Origin: Clostridia bacterium
Lineage (GTDB): Bacteria; Bacillota; Clostridia; TANB77; UBA1234
NCBI GenBank assembly: GCA_017469565.1
Contig: JAFUGC010000022.1
Location: 1 to 46,436 of the forward strand
Length of the DNA stretch: 46,436 nucleotides
Direction: 5' to 3'
The translations under genes were made by a program, and so were the position numbers. Within the stretch, counting starts at the first letter, position 1; every line of letters starts with the position of its first letter. The notes beneath the pieces are model-generated. The model worked only from the letters and a program-made list of their open reading frames with translations, was not told the DNA's origin and did not search any database. This document shows positions 17,964 to 26,547 of the stretch, in pieces.

Positions 17964-20573
17964 ATGGAAAAATTCGGTCTTACTACCCAGCAGGCGCTGG
18001 AAAACAAGAAAAGGGGTTCGAATGAACTTACCCAGCGGGAAAGCGAAAGCTTTTGGGATATGTTCAAGGAATCTCTGACGGACACCTGGCTGAAAATCCT
18101 GATGGCTGCATTAGCACTGGAAGTGATCTTCTATGCTATCGGCAGGATTTGGCCCTCTCTTGGCTCTGATGATTGGTTCAGTGCTGTTGCTATTTTCATT
18201 GTGATTGTTGCGGTTTCTTTCATTGGAACCTATATCAATTACAAGCAGGACCGTGGTGCTCAGGCTCTTCAAAAGGAAGCAAGTCAGATTACCGTGAAGG
18301 TTTACCGTGATGGAGAGCTGGTGGAAATGCCCATTAACAATATTGTTTGGGGAGACGCCGTATATCTCCAGCCTGGTGATAAGATTCCGGCGGACGGCAT
18401 TCTCCTTCAGGGCACATTAATGGTTGACCAGGCTGCTCTCAACGGAGAAAGCCGTGAGGCAGAAAAATTGGTGCTGGGTGATAAAGAGGTTCCCTCAAAT
18501 GATGACCTCTTCACCAAGTATAAGTGTTTCCGTGGCAGTGTGGTCACAAGCGGTTCTGCAGTGATGCAAGTTACCGATGTGGGTGACAACACGGTGCTTG
18601 GTACCATCAATGTTTCTTTGCAGGAAAAGGATGATACCAAGACTCCTTCTGAGGAAAAGCTTGACCGGCTTGCCAAGGGAATTGGTATCTTTGGTTACTG
18701 CGGTGGTGGTATTGCTGCAGTGGTGAACCTTATTTTGGGGCTCATTCACATGGGCACTTTTACCGTAGGTAGTGTTGCTTATCTGATTCTGAGCAGTTTG
18801 GTTCTGGGTGTTTCTATCGTTGTTATGGCGGTGCCGGAAGGACTTCCTCTCATGAATACCCTGGTTCAGGGGTTGAATGTAGGAAAGATGCTGAAGGCTC
18901 ACATCTATGTGAAGAATCCTAAGGCTATTGAAACTGCTGGTTACCTGACACATCTTTTCACAGACAAAACTGGTACGCTTACCAATGGCCATATGACTGT
19001 TACAAACGTTATCACTGGTGATTCTGAAATTTACGTTTCTTATGATACCGTATGTGATGCCGTGAAGAATGACATTATCATTGGTGCTGGTGTCAATAAC
19101 GATGCTACCATTAGTGGTGAAGGAAAAGCGATTGGTTCAAACGATACTGACAGAGCTCTGATGACATATCTTGCAGTTGAAAACAAGGTGAAGATTGACA
19201 AGAATATTGCTATCAGCCGTGAGCCGTTTGACTCCAAAGTGAAATATGCCGCTGTGACTCTTGCCAATGGCGTGCGGTACCTCAAGGGTGCTCCTGATAT
19301 CATCATGACAGGATGCACAAGCTATATCGACAAAAATGGAGAGAAAAAGGAACTCACAGACTCTGTTCTTGAGCAGCTCCGGAAAACCTGGGAAGCTCAG
19401 ACGGAACGGGCCATGCGCGTTATCGCCATTGTGAAGGAAAGCGGCAAGGAAAAGATTTTTGTTGCGCTGATTTCCATCCGTGATGATGTGCGGTCTGATG
19501 TGAAGCATTCTGTGCAGAAGCTCCAGAAGGCTGGTGTAAATGTTACCATGGTAACCGGTGACGTGATTGCCACAGCAAAGGCGATTGCAAGAGAAGCTGG
19601 ACTGATTACCAGCAGTAATGATATTTGCATCACGCATGAGGAACTCTCCCAAATGTCTGATGAAGAGCTGAAGAAGGCTCTGCCAAATCTGAAGGTTGTT
19701 GCACGAGCTGTCCCCTCTGATAAGGAAAGGCTGGTAAAGGTAAGCCAGTCTATTGGAGAAGTGGTCGGCATGACAGGTGATGGCGTAAACGATGCTGCCG
19801 CCCTGCACAAAGCCGATGTTGGTTTTGCCATGGGTAGTGGTACGGAAGTGGCCAAGGAAGCGGGCGATATCATTATTTTGAATGATAGCCTTACTTCTAT
19901 TGCAGATGCCGTCATGTATGGGCGGACGATGAGCAAGTCTGTGAAGAAGTTCATTATTTTCCAGCTGACGGTGAATGTGAGTACGGTGTTTACGGCTGTG
20001 CTTGGCCCGATTCTGGGATGGACAGAAGTGTTCACGATTGTTCAGATCCTTTGGATCAACATGATTATGGATACGCTTGCTGCCATTGCTTTTGGTCAGG
20101 AGCCTGCTCGAGAAGTTTACATGGAAGAAGAACCCGTTGCGCGTACGGCTGATATCCTCAATCCGTATCTGAAGAGCGCCATTTTGGTGGGTGGTGTGTT
20201 TATCACTATCATTTGCCTGGGCATCTTGAAGAATCTGTTTGGAGTACATAGTCTGATTGGCAGTACGCAGATGGACGTGGTGCGGACATTCATGTTTGCC
20301 ACATTTATCATGGCAATCATCTGGAACAGCCTCAATGCAAGAACAGAAAGCATGAACCTGTTTGAGCATATTTTGGAAAACAGAAACTTTATTTTAGTCA
20401 TGTCAGCTGTCACAGTCATTCAGATTTTGATTATTCAGATTGGCGGTGCTGTGTTTGGTACTACGCCGCTTACTCTGAGCAACTGGATTTATGTGGTACT
20501 GATTGCATTCCTGATTATTCCGATTGATCTGATTCGCAAGTCTATTGTGAAAAAGATGGGAATTAAGGAATAA
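17964..20573 (+). CDS. Calcium-type P-type ATPase
   Basis: The 869-residue P2-type cation pump has an N-terminal actuator with ALNGESREA and the PEGLP segment of membrane helix 4 (VPEGLPLMN). The phosphorylation motif is DKTGTLTNG (Asp334), with GDGVNDAAALHKADVGFAM in the hinge and a C-terminal six-helix region. The sequence is of the PMCA/SERCA calcium-exporter class, acting at the membrane. AAGGAGG precedes ATG 17964. Conserved arginines in DDVRSDV and YGRTMSKSVKKF are encoded by CGG, showing that CGG is read as Arg in this gene. Next to calcium-binding TerD proteins it fits a calcium-linked stress response. Codon use is GC-richer than core genes. Confidence 0.95.
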   Translation: MEKFGLTTQQALENKKRGSNELTQRESESFWDMFKESLTDTWLKILMAALALEVIFYAIGRIWPSLGSDDWFSAVAIFIVIVAVSFIGTYINYKQDRGAQALQKEASQITVKVYRDGELVEMPINNIVWGDAVYLQPGDKIPADGILLQGTLMVDQAALNGESREAEKLVLGDKEVPSNDDLFTKYKCFRGSVVTSGSAVMQVTDVGDNTVLGTINVSLQEKDDTKTPSEEKLDRLAKGIGIFGYCGGGIAAVVNLILGLIHMGTFTVGSVAYLILSSLVLGVSIVVMAVPEGLPLMNTLVQGLNVGKMLKAHIYVKNPKAIETAGYLTHLFTDKTGTLTNGHMTVTNVITGDSEIYVSYDTVCDAVKNDIIIGAGVNNDATISGEGKAIGSNDTDRALMTYLAVENKVKIDKNIAISREPFDSKVKYAAVTLANGVRYLKGAPDIIMTGCTSYIDKNGEKKELTDSVLEQLRKTWEAQTERAMRVIAIVKESGKEKIFVALISIRDDVRSDVKHSVQKLQKAGVNVTMVTGDVIATAKAIAREAGLITSSNDICITHEELSQMSDEELKKALPNLKVVARAVPSDKERLVKVSQSIGEVVGMTGDGVNDAAALHKADVGFAMGSGTEVAKEAGDIIILNDSLTSIADAVMYGRTMSKSVKKFIIFQLTVNVSTVFTAVLGPILGWTEVFTIVQILWINMIMDTLAAIAFGQEPAREVYMEEEPVARTADILNPYLKSAILVGGVFITIICLGILKNLFGVHSLIGSTQMDVVRTFMFATFIMAIIWNSLNARTESMNLFEHILENRNFILVMSAVTVIQILIIQIGGAVFGTTPLTLSNWIYVVLIAFLIIPIDLIRKSIVKKMGIKE

Positions 20574-20580
20574 CCTACTA

Positions 20581-20619
20581 ACCCGGCTAGTGTTAACCCG
20601 CTAGCCGGGTTTTCTTTTT
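20581..20619 (+). terminator. Intrinsic terminator of the Ter operon
   Basis: ACCCGGCTAG (20581-20590) and CTAGCCGGGT (20601-20610) form a perfect 10-bp stem followed by a T-rich tail. Confidence 0.92.
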
Positions 20620-20621
20620 CG

Positions 20622-20741
20622 GGAGGCCGTCAATTAGGGAGGTCGTCAATTAGGGACGCCCATTTTTGACGAAAAGAATTTTCCACTTTTCGTCAAAAAT
20701 GGACGTCCCTAATTGACGGCGAGCCTAATTGACGGCCTCCT
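20622..20741. repeat. 120-nt near-perfect palindrome with internal CGTCAATTAGG repeats
   Basis: Two arms of about 55 nt pair around the loop AATTTTCCA, with only a small internal block of mismatches (near 20637-20643 against 20720-20726). Each arm carries CGTCAATTAGG twice plus CATTTTTGACGAAAAG; degenerate half-copies continue to about 20763. It has no coding capacity. It looks like a palindromic miniature element or REP-like repeat lying between the Ter terminator and the M14 peptidase. Confidence 0.85.
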
Positions 20742-20820
20742 TAATTGACAGTGAGCTTAATTGGTCTGAGCACTCATATCTGGCAAGTTGTTTTCATATG
20801 GATATAGGGGGTGATTTTAT

Positions 20821-21963
20821 ATGGACACATTAAGACTGGGTTCTAGACGGGATAACAGTTCAGCTTTTACAAAGTACACTAAAGAAAATTGGTTATTATG
20901 TTGGGCCAATTGATGGGATTTTTGGTCCTAATACGAGAGACTTTGTCTACAAGTTTCAAAATGATTTTGGTCTCAAGGTGGATGGAATTGTTGGGACTGC
21001 AACCTGGAGAAAACTGACGCCATATATGAATGGAACTGTTCGGTACGATTGTTCCAACAGATATGAGTTATCCGTATTGGGTAATGCAGATGAATATTGA
21101 GGCATTAAAAACCAAATACAATTTTTTAGAAATCTTAAGTATGGGAAAGAGTGTATTAAATAAGGACTTAACTGTAATCAGGCTTGGAAGAGGACCTAAA
21201 GAGGTGTTTTATAGTGCATCGATGCATGCGAATGAATGGATTAACTCTGTGGTGATGATGAGATTTATTGAGGATTATGCTGAGGCGTACAGGACAAATA
21301 GTTCCTTATTTGGACAAAATACTCGAAATCTCTTTGAGCGTGTTTCTATTTACGTGGCACCTATGGTGAATCCGGATGGAGTAGACTTGGTTGTGGGGGC
21401 TCTCAATACTAATACTACCGCTTATAAAAATGCGAGGACGATTGCTGCAAATTATCCTGTAATACCTTTTCCCAATGGCTGGAAGGCAAATATTCTGCGG
21501 AATTGATTTGAATTTGCAATTTCCATCCAATTGGATTCTTGCTCGCGAAAACAAATTTGCACAAGGGTTTGTGAGACCGGCTCCAAGAGATTTTGTGGGG
21601 TATGGACCACTGACAGAGCCAGAATCTCTAGCAATCTATAATTATACTTTAGGCCATACATTTAGACTGATTCTTGCTTATCATACGCAAGGGGAGGTTA
21701 TCTTCTGGAGATATTTAGACTTAGAGCCTGACGAATCACAGGAAATTGCCAATCAATTTCGAGAGGCTAGTGGATATACACTAGATGATAGGGTAGATAC
21801 TGGCAGTTTTGCAGGATATAGAGATTGGTTTATTGATTATTATGGATTGCCCGGTTTTACTGTGGAAACAGGAAGTGGAACAAATCCACTTCCCATATCT
21901 CAATTTGAGAAGATTTATAATGATAATATTGGTATTTTGATGATTGGGGCACAGCAAGTATAA
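20821..21963 (+). pseudogene. M14-family zinc carboxypeptidase with peptidoglycan-binding domain, three +1 frame breaks
   Basis: Read across three frames this is one protein. It has an N-terminal peptidoglycan-binding domain (LRLGSR, then VQLLQSTLKKIGYY, GPIDGIFGPNTR, VDGIVGTATW) followed by an M14 peptidase. The peptidase shows zinc ligands HANE, the NPDGVD segment, GIDLNLQFPSNW, catalytic-pocket histidine AYHTQG and glutamate VETGSG. Such enzymes cleave gamma-D-Glu-diaminopimelate bonds in cell wall or spore peptides. The frame changes at C20848, C21041 and C21498. Dropping each C restores GSRGITVQLLQ, NGTVGTIVPTDMS and ANILGIDLNLQF. Each C immediately precedes a Gly codon. Apart from these, motifs are intact. 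AGGGGGTGA precedes ATG 20821. It may be decayed, mis-sequenced or recoded. Confidence 0.85.
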
Positions 21964-22034
21964 TCAAAGAATCCATGCAATGATAAATGATTTCATCATT
22001 CGTAGAAGTGTTTACATAACCTGCGAGAAATTTG

Positions 22035-22063
22035 TTGATTTTTTTTCTAATTTATAATATAAT
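22035..22063 (+). promoter_or_regulatory. Predicted promoter of the gene at 22183
   Basis: TTGATT (22035-22040), 17-bp spacer, TATAAT (22058-22063). The 120-nt leader contains AGGGGTGATAG followed by a three-codon frame TTG GAT AAT TAG (22103-22114 area) and a GTCAG/CTGAC hairpin near 22128-22142, echoing the terD leader. Confidence 0.6.
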
Positions 22064-22182
22064 AAAAAAGGTGTTTCAATAAATTTTATAGGGGTGATAG
22101 GTTTGGATAATTAGACAAACGTATACTGTCAGGCGGGCTGACAAAACACAGGTATCCTAAAAAAGCAGAAAGGATTTGTAAG

Positions 22183-22578
22183 ATGATAAGGACAGGATCG
22201 GCAGTTGGAAATTATGCTGCCAAATGTGTTCGCGAAGATAATCGCGATAAAATAGCCAGAGAACATATGCATGAAAAATACATGCACGATAAGAACGCTT
22301 TCTATGATGCAAATAAAGAATTCATAGATGCGGTCATGTATGTAGAACTGCCAAAAAAGTTCAAGGATCAGCAAAAATTTCTGGATCAAAACCTTTTTGA
22401 AACATGGCGGCATACGCAGCCTTCCATGCTGCCACAGCTGAGCTTGGCTTTTTCCAGAATGTTATGCATTTTGGAGCGTATGGGTCAGCCTCTTCTATCA
22501 AGGGTGATAGTGGAGTATTACAAAGAGGATGAGCAGGTGCAAAAGAAACTTCAGAAAGCACGCGATGTACATCCTTGA
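22183..22578 (+). CDS. Small accessory protein of unknown function
   Basis: The 131-residue soluble protein is charged and helical, rich in His/Lys/Asp near the start (REHMHEKYMHDKNAFYDANKEF), with a C-terminal helix ending KKLQKARDVHP. No family recognised. ATG 22183 follows GAAAGGA. It uses a CGG arginine codon (TWRHTQ) and is more GC-balanced than pheS, so it belongs to the accessory set. It has its own promoter and a perfect terminator, hence probably monocistronic, and marks the right edge of the island. Confidence 0.75.
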   Translation: MIRTGSAVGNYAAKCVREDNRDKIAREHMHEKYMHDKNAFYDANKEFIDAVMYVELPKKFKDQQKFLDQNLFETWRHTQPSMLPQLSLAFSRMLCILERMGQPLLSRVIVEYYKEDEQVQKKLQKARDVHP

Positions 22579-22583
22579 TGCAA

Positions 22584-22622
22584 AAAGAAAGAGCTCTGTA
22601 TAGTACAGGGCTCTTTCTTTTC
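22584..22622 (+). terminator. Intrinsic terminator after the gene at 22183
   Basis: Bases 22584-22600 pair with 22604-22620 (17-bp stem, wobble/mismatch at one position, loop TAG), then TTCC/T-rich sequence. Confidence 0.88.
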
Positions 22623-22634
22623 CTGTATTTTTTC

Positions 22635-22663
22635 TTGACATTTTATGAGTTACGGTGTAATAT
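22635..22663 (+). promoter_or_regulatory. Promoter of the pheST T-box transcript
   Basis: TTGACA (22635-22640), 17-bp spacer, TAATAT (22658-22663). Confidence 0.8.
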
Positions 22664-22669
22664 TGATTG

Positions 22670-22936
22670 TATTGAGGGCAAGGATTGCATATTAAGTAGT
22701 GTATTTTGAGTTCTTATAGAAAGGAAAATCCATCGGCTGAAAGGTTTTCTAAGATAAACAAATACATGAATTTCGGATGCAGGAGTCTCTTCATGAAAAT
22801 GAAGCGTGATGAAAGCGTTAATTCTATTGAAAGTGCTAACTTTTGAAGTTAGAATTTGGGTGGTACCGCGAGTACTGGTGATATAAAGTTTATTCGTCCC
22901 AAGTGTGTAGTAATACATGCTTGGGGCTTTTTATTT
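22670..22936 (+). ncRNA. T-box riboswitch controlling pheS-pheT
   Basis: The 379-base gap before pheS holds a T-box leader. The T-box sequence GGGTGGTACCGCG lies at about 22858-22870. It is followed by a terminator in which CCCAAGTGTGTA (22898-22909) pairs with TACATGCTTGGG and a T-rich tail (to 22936). The likely specifier is TTC (22772-22774), the phenylalanine codon, before GGATGC. Uncharged tRNA-Phe would pair with the specifier and T-box and favour the antiterminator, turning on the synthetase genes when phenylalanine is short. Specifier placement is inferred from sequence alone. Confidence 0.93.
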
Positions 22937-22957
22937 CATAAAAAAGGAGGATAAAAC

Positions 22958-24007
22958 ATGCAAGAAAAAATTGATGAATTAGTGAGTGAATTAAAAGAAA
23001 AATTTGCTAGTGTCACAAATATGAAGGAACTAAATGATTTAAAGGTTGAGTACATGGGAAAGAAAGGAATTATTACGGAACTTAGTAGTGGGATTAAAGA
23101 TGTAGTGAATGAAAAGAAGAAAGAATATGGAATGCATGTTAACACACTAAGAACTGCATTTAATGATGGTTTTGAGACTTTTAAAACGCGTTTAGAAGAA
23201 GAAATGGTAAATCAAAAATTGAAAGAAGAAACCATTGATATCTCCCTTCCATCTGACAAGCTTCAAAGAGGTTCTAAACACCCATTTAATAGAATCATAG
23301 AAGAAGTGGAAGATTTGTTTGTTTCTATGGGGTATGATGTGGTTGATGGCCCTGAGTTAGAAGATGATGAGCATTGTTTTAGACTACTAAATTATACGGT
23401 GGGACATCCTGCAAGAGATGCACAAGACACCTTCTATATTGATGAAGAATATCTCCTTAGAACTCAAACTTCTGCATCGCAGTCAAGGGTTATGCAGGCA
23501 AATACAGAGAAAACTCCTATTAGAGTGATTTGTCCTGGAAAAACTTACAGAAGAGATGATGATGCTACTCACTCTCATCAATTTGGTCAGGTAGAGGGAT
23601 TAGTCATTGATAAAAATATCTCCCTTGCTGATTTAAAAGGAACCCTTGAAATCTTTGCAAGAAGGCTTTTGGGAGAAGATACAAAAGTACGTTTTAGACC
23701 AAGTTATTTTCCATTCACATCGCCATCTTGTGAAGTGGACGTATCTTGCTTTAAGTGTGGGGGAAAAGGCTGTAATCTATGCAAAGGTACTGGTTGGATT
23801 GAGCTTCTAGGTGCCGGCATGGTTCATCCAAATGTTTTAAGAATGGGTGGATATGACCCAGATGTATTTACGGGATTTGCTTTTGGTACAGGTCTTGACA
23901 GGCTTGCCATGTTTAAATATGCAATACCAGATATCAGATACATGTACACGAATGATATCAGATTCTTGAAACAGTTTGATGCATGCGATTTAAGTGACAA
24001 ATCATAA
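22958..24007 (+). CDS. pheS: Phenylalanine--tRNA ligase alpha subunit
   Basis: PheS is the catalytic subunit of the (alpha-beta)2 enzyme that charges tRNA-Phe. The 349 residues comprise an N-terminal coiled coil (about 1-85), class II motif 1 (HPFNRIIEEVEDLF), motif 2 (CPGKTYRRDDDATHSHQF) and motif 3 (GFAFGTGLDRLAMFKY). A Cys-rich CFKCGGKGCNLCKGTGW insert precedes motif 3, as in many Firmicutes. AAAGGAGG precedes ATG 22958. Expression is controlled by the T-box upstream; pheT follows 56 bases later with its own ribosome site. Confidence 0.97.
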   Translation: MQEKIDELVSELKEKFASVTNMKELNDLKVEYMGKKGIITELSSGIKDVVNEKKKEYGMHVNTLRTAFNDGFETFKTRLEEEMVNQKLKEETIDISLPSDKLQRGSKHPFNRIIEEVEDLFVSMGYDVVDGPELEDDEHCFRLLNYTVGHPARDAQDTFYIDEEYLLRTQTSASQSRVMQANTEKTPIRVICPGKTYRRDDDATHSHQFGQVEGLVIDKNISLADLKGTLEIFARRLLGEDTKVRFRPSYFPFTSPSCEVDVSCFKCGGKGCNLCKGTGWIELLGAGMVHPNVLRMGGYDPDVFTGFAFGTGLDRLAMFKYAIPDIRYMYTNDIRFLKQFDACDLSDKS

Positions 24008-24063
24008 GTGTGCTAAAAAGTAAGAAACCTGAAATATAAAATAAAATAGGAGGAAAACGTTAA

Positions 24064-26430
24064 ATGAAACTTAGTTTAAATTTTTTAAGAGATTATGTTG
24101 ATGTTCCTGTTGATATGCATACACTTGGAGAGGATATGACCAATATTGGTAATGAATATGATAGTGCTAGAAAGCTTTTAGAAGTGGAAGGGCTTACGAT
24201 TGGTAAAATATTAGAATGCACAGATCATCCAAATTCTGACCACCTTCATCTTTGCAAAGTGGATATTGGAACGGAGGTACTTAATATTGTATGTGGTGCA
24301 CCTAACGCAAGAGCCGGTATTAAAGTGATTGTAGCAATGGTAAATGCTAAACTTCCTGGTGGTGTGATTAAAAAAGGAAAAATCAGAGGAGAAGAGTCAT
24401 GCGGCATGCTTTGCTCTATTGAGGAGCTTGGCTTGGAGCATAAGTTCTTAAAACCAGAAGATGTAGAAGGAATTGCAGAACTTGGGGAAGATGCTGAAAT
24501 TGGAACAGATCCTGTCAAATACCTTGGACTAGATGATGAAGTAATTGATTTTGAACTTACGGCAAATAGAGGAGATTTGCTTAGCATTCTTGGTATGGCT
24601 TATGAAGTGGCTGCCTTATATGATTTGCCAATCAAAGACATTGATTTATCTTACACCCAAACAAATGATAATTTTGCGGATAAATTTCATCTTAATATTG
24701 AAACAGATAATTGTAGTCTTTTCTATGCCAAAAAAGTAGAAAATGTTGTGATTAAAGAAAGTCCAACATGGCTAAAAAATAGACTCATCGCCTCAGGGAT
24801 TAGACCAATCAATAATGTAGTAGATATCAGTAACTATGTCATGCTAGAAGTAGGGCAGCCTCTTCACTATTACGATGCGGATAGGCTGGGAGACACACTC
24901 ACTGTTAGAATGGCTAAGAATGATGAAAAACTTACCACTCTTGATAACCAAGAAAGAGAATTATCTGAAAATGATATCGTTATCGCAGATAAGGAAAAAG
25001 CAATTGGGCTTGCAGGTGTGATGGGTGGTCTTTCTACAGAAGTTGAGGCAGATACGAAAAATATTGTGATTGAATCTGCTATCTTTAATCCGGTCAAAGT
25101 AAGGCTTACTTCTAAGAAAATCTTAAGAAGTGAAGCAAGTAATAGATTTGAAAAAGGATTAGATCCAAAGAGAAGTCTTATGGCAATTGAAAGAAGCTGT
25201 CATTTGCTTGAAAAATATGCAGATGCTAAAATTGTTGGCGGTATGGCTATATATGATAAGATGAATAAAGAAGATAAAGTCATTGAGATAACATTTGAAA
25301 AAATAAGGGATGTTTTGGGCATTGAAATCTCAAATGAGGATATTATAAGTATTTTGAGAAAACTTCGCTTAGAAGCAAAAATAGAAGGAAATAAGCTAAT
25401 TGTAAATGTCCCATCTAGAAGAATTGACCTTCAAATCAAAGAGGATTTAATTCATGATATTGGACGTTATTATGGAATGGATAATATTAAGGGAAAAGAG
25501 ATGATACTTCCAGTCATTCCAGGACATTATGATAAGTTTAAGAGAGCGGCCAGAAATAAAATGGTGGAACTTGGTCTAAATGAAACCTTAAGTTATGCTT
25601 TAATTCCAGTAGATGAAGTGAAAAAATATTCCACAGATGATTTTGAAGTAGTTAGAATTCTAGACCCTATGACAGAAGAAAGAAACGCTTTAAGATATAG
25701 CTTAATTCCATCCCTTAAGATGGTTTATGAATATAACAGAGCACGTAACGAAAAGGATATTTCTTTATTTGAAATAGGAAAGAGTTTCTTCAAAAAAGAC
25801 GGGAAATATGGGGAGCATTTATCCCTTGCATGCCTTATGACAGGTAATTACAAAGTAGGACTTGAAAAGAAAAATGTTGATTTTTATGTGATAAAGGGTG
25901 TAATGGAGGAACTTTTAGATTACCTTGGATATGAAGGAAGGTATGAATTAAAAGCAGAAGATATCCCAGCAGAACTTCACCCAGGGCAATCTGGAACAAT
26001 CTACGTGGACGGCAAGAAGGCAGGTGTCATTGGTAAAATGCATCCAAACATCTCTGCAAAAGAAAATATCTATGTTTTTGAAATAAATTTAGAAATGCTT
26101 TCTCAGATAGAATCTACAGAAATGAAATATAGGGAAATATCCAAATTCCCAAATGTAGCAAAAGATGTTGCTTTTGTGGTTTCTGATAATACAAAATCTG
26201 CAGATATTGAGGCAGTCATTAGAAAAGCAGCAGGGAAAAAGCTAATTGGACTAAAAGTATTTGATGTCTACAAGGGAGCAAATCTTCCATCAGACAAAAA
26301 ATCGATAGCCTACACACTAACCTTTAATGACAAGGAAAAAACATTAAGTGATGAAGAAGTATTGGCTGTGTTTAATAAAGTAATAGAAAAAGTAACCACA
26401 GAGTGTAACGCAACAGTAAGAGATGCATAA
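24064..26430 (+). CDS. pheT: Phenylalanine--tRNA ligase beta subunit
   Basis: PheT binds tRNA and edits mischarged Tyr-tRNA-Phe. The 788-residue protein has the usual order: N-terminal segment MKLSLNFLRDYVD, tRNA-binding OB fold (about 40-150, KVDIGTEVLNIVCGAPN), B3/B4 editing domain (about 200-380), B5 domain (about 400-475), the catalytic-like core, and C-terminal ferredoxin-like anticodon-binding domain (about 695-788, REISKFPNVAKDVAFVV). ATG 24064 follows AGGAGG. No in-frame CGG was seen. A terminator follows. Confidence 0.97.
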   Translation: MKLSLNFLRDYVDVPVDMHTLGEDMTNIGNEYDSARKLLEVEGLTIGKILECTDHPNSDHLHLCKVDIGTEVLNIVCGAPNARAGIKVIVAMVNAKLPGGVIKKGKIRGEESCGMLCSIEELGLEHKFLKPEDVEGIAELGEDAEIGTDPVKYLGLDDEVIDFELTANRGDLLSILGMAYEVAALYDLPIKDIDLSYTQTNDNFADKFHLNIETDNCSLFYAKKVENVVIKESPTWLKNRLIASGIRPINNVVDISNYVMLEVGQPLHYYDADRLGDTLTVRMAKNDEKLTTLDNQERELSENDIVIADKEKAIGLAGVMGGLSTEVEADTKNIVIESAIFNPVKVRLTSKKILRSEASNRFEKGLDPKRSLMAIERSCHLLEKYADAKIVGGMAIYDKMNKEDKVIEITFEKIRDVLGIEISNEDIISILRKLRLEAKIEGNKLIVNVPSRRIDLQIKEDLIHDIGRYYGMDNIKGKEMILPVIPGHYDKFKRAARNKMVELGLNETLSYALIPVDEVKKYSTDDFEVVRILDPMTEERNALRYSLIPSLKMVYEYNRARNEKDISLFEIGKSFFKKDGKYGEHLSLACLMTGNYKVGLEKKNVDFYVIKGVMEELLDYLGYEGRYELKAEDIPAELHPGQSGTIYVDGKKAGVIGKMHPNISAKENIYVFEINLEMLSQIESTEMKYREISKFPNVAKDVAFVVSDNTKSADIEAVIRKAAGKKLIGLKVFDVYKGANLPSDKKSIAYTLTFNDKEKTLSDEEVLAVFNKVIEKVTTECNATVRDA

Positions 26431-26449
26431 AGCAAAAAATAGCACTAGG

Positions 26450-26480
26450 GGCTGTATAACGCGGAGTTATACAGCTCTTT
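26450..26480 (+). terminator. Intrinsic terminator after pheT
   Basis: GCTGTATAAC (26451-26460) and GTTATACAGC (26466-26475) form a perfect stem with loop GCGGA, then TCTTTT. Confidence 0.9.
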
Positions 26481-26496
26481 TGCGTCCCCATAGGCA

Positions 26497-26525
26497 TTGA
26501 CATTTGCCACTTTTTTTTGTAAAAT
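26497..26525 (+). promoter_or_regulatory. Consensus promoter of der-plsY-gpsA
   Basis: TTGACA (26497-26502), 17-bp spacer, TAAAAT (26520-26525), 23 bp before the der start codon. Confidence 0.8.
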
Positions 26526-26547
26526 ATTAGGCGATGAGGTGAAATCT

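Noticed and set aside
19137-20369. Long open frame on the minus strand opposite the P-type ATPase
   Set aside because: It is the antisense shadow of a well-supported gene; composition (His/Asn-rich) is typical of such shadows and it has no ribosome site.
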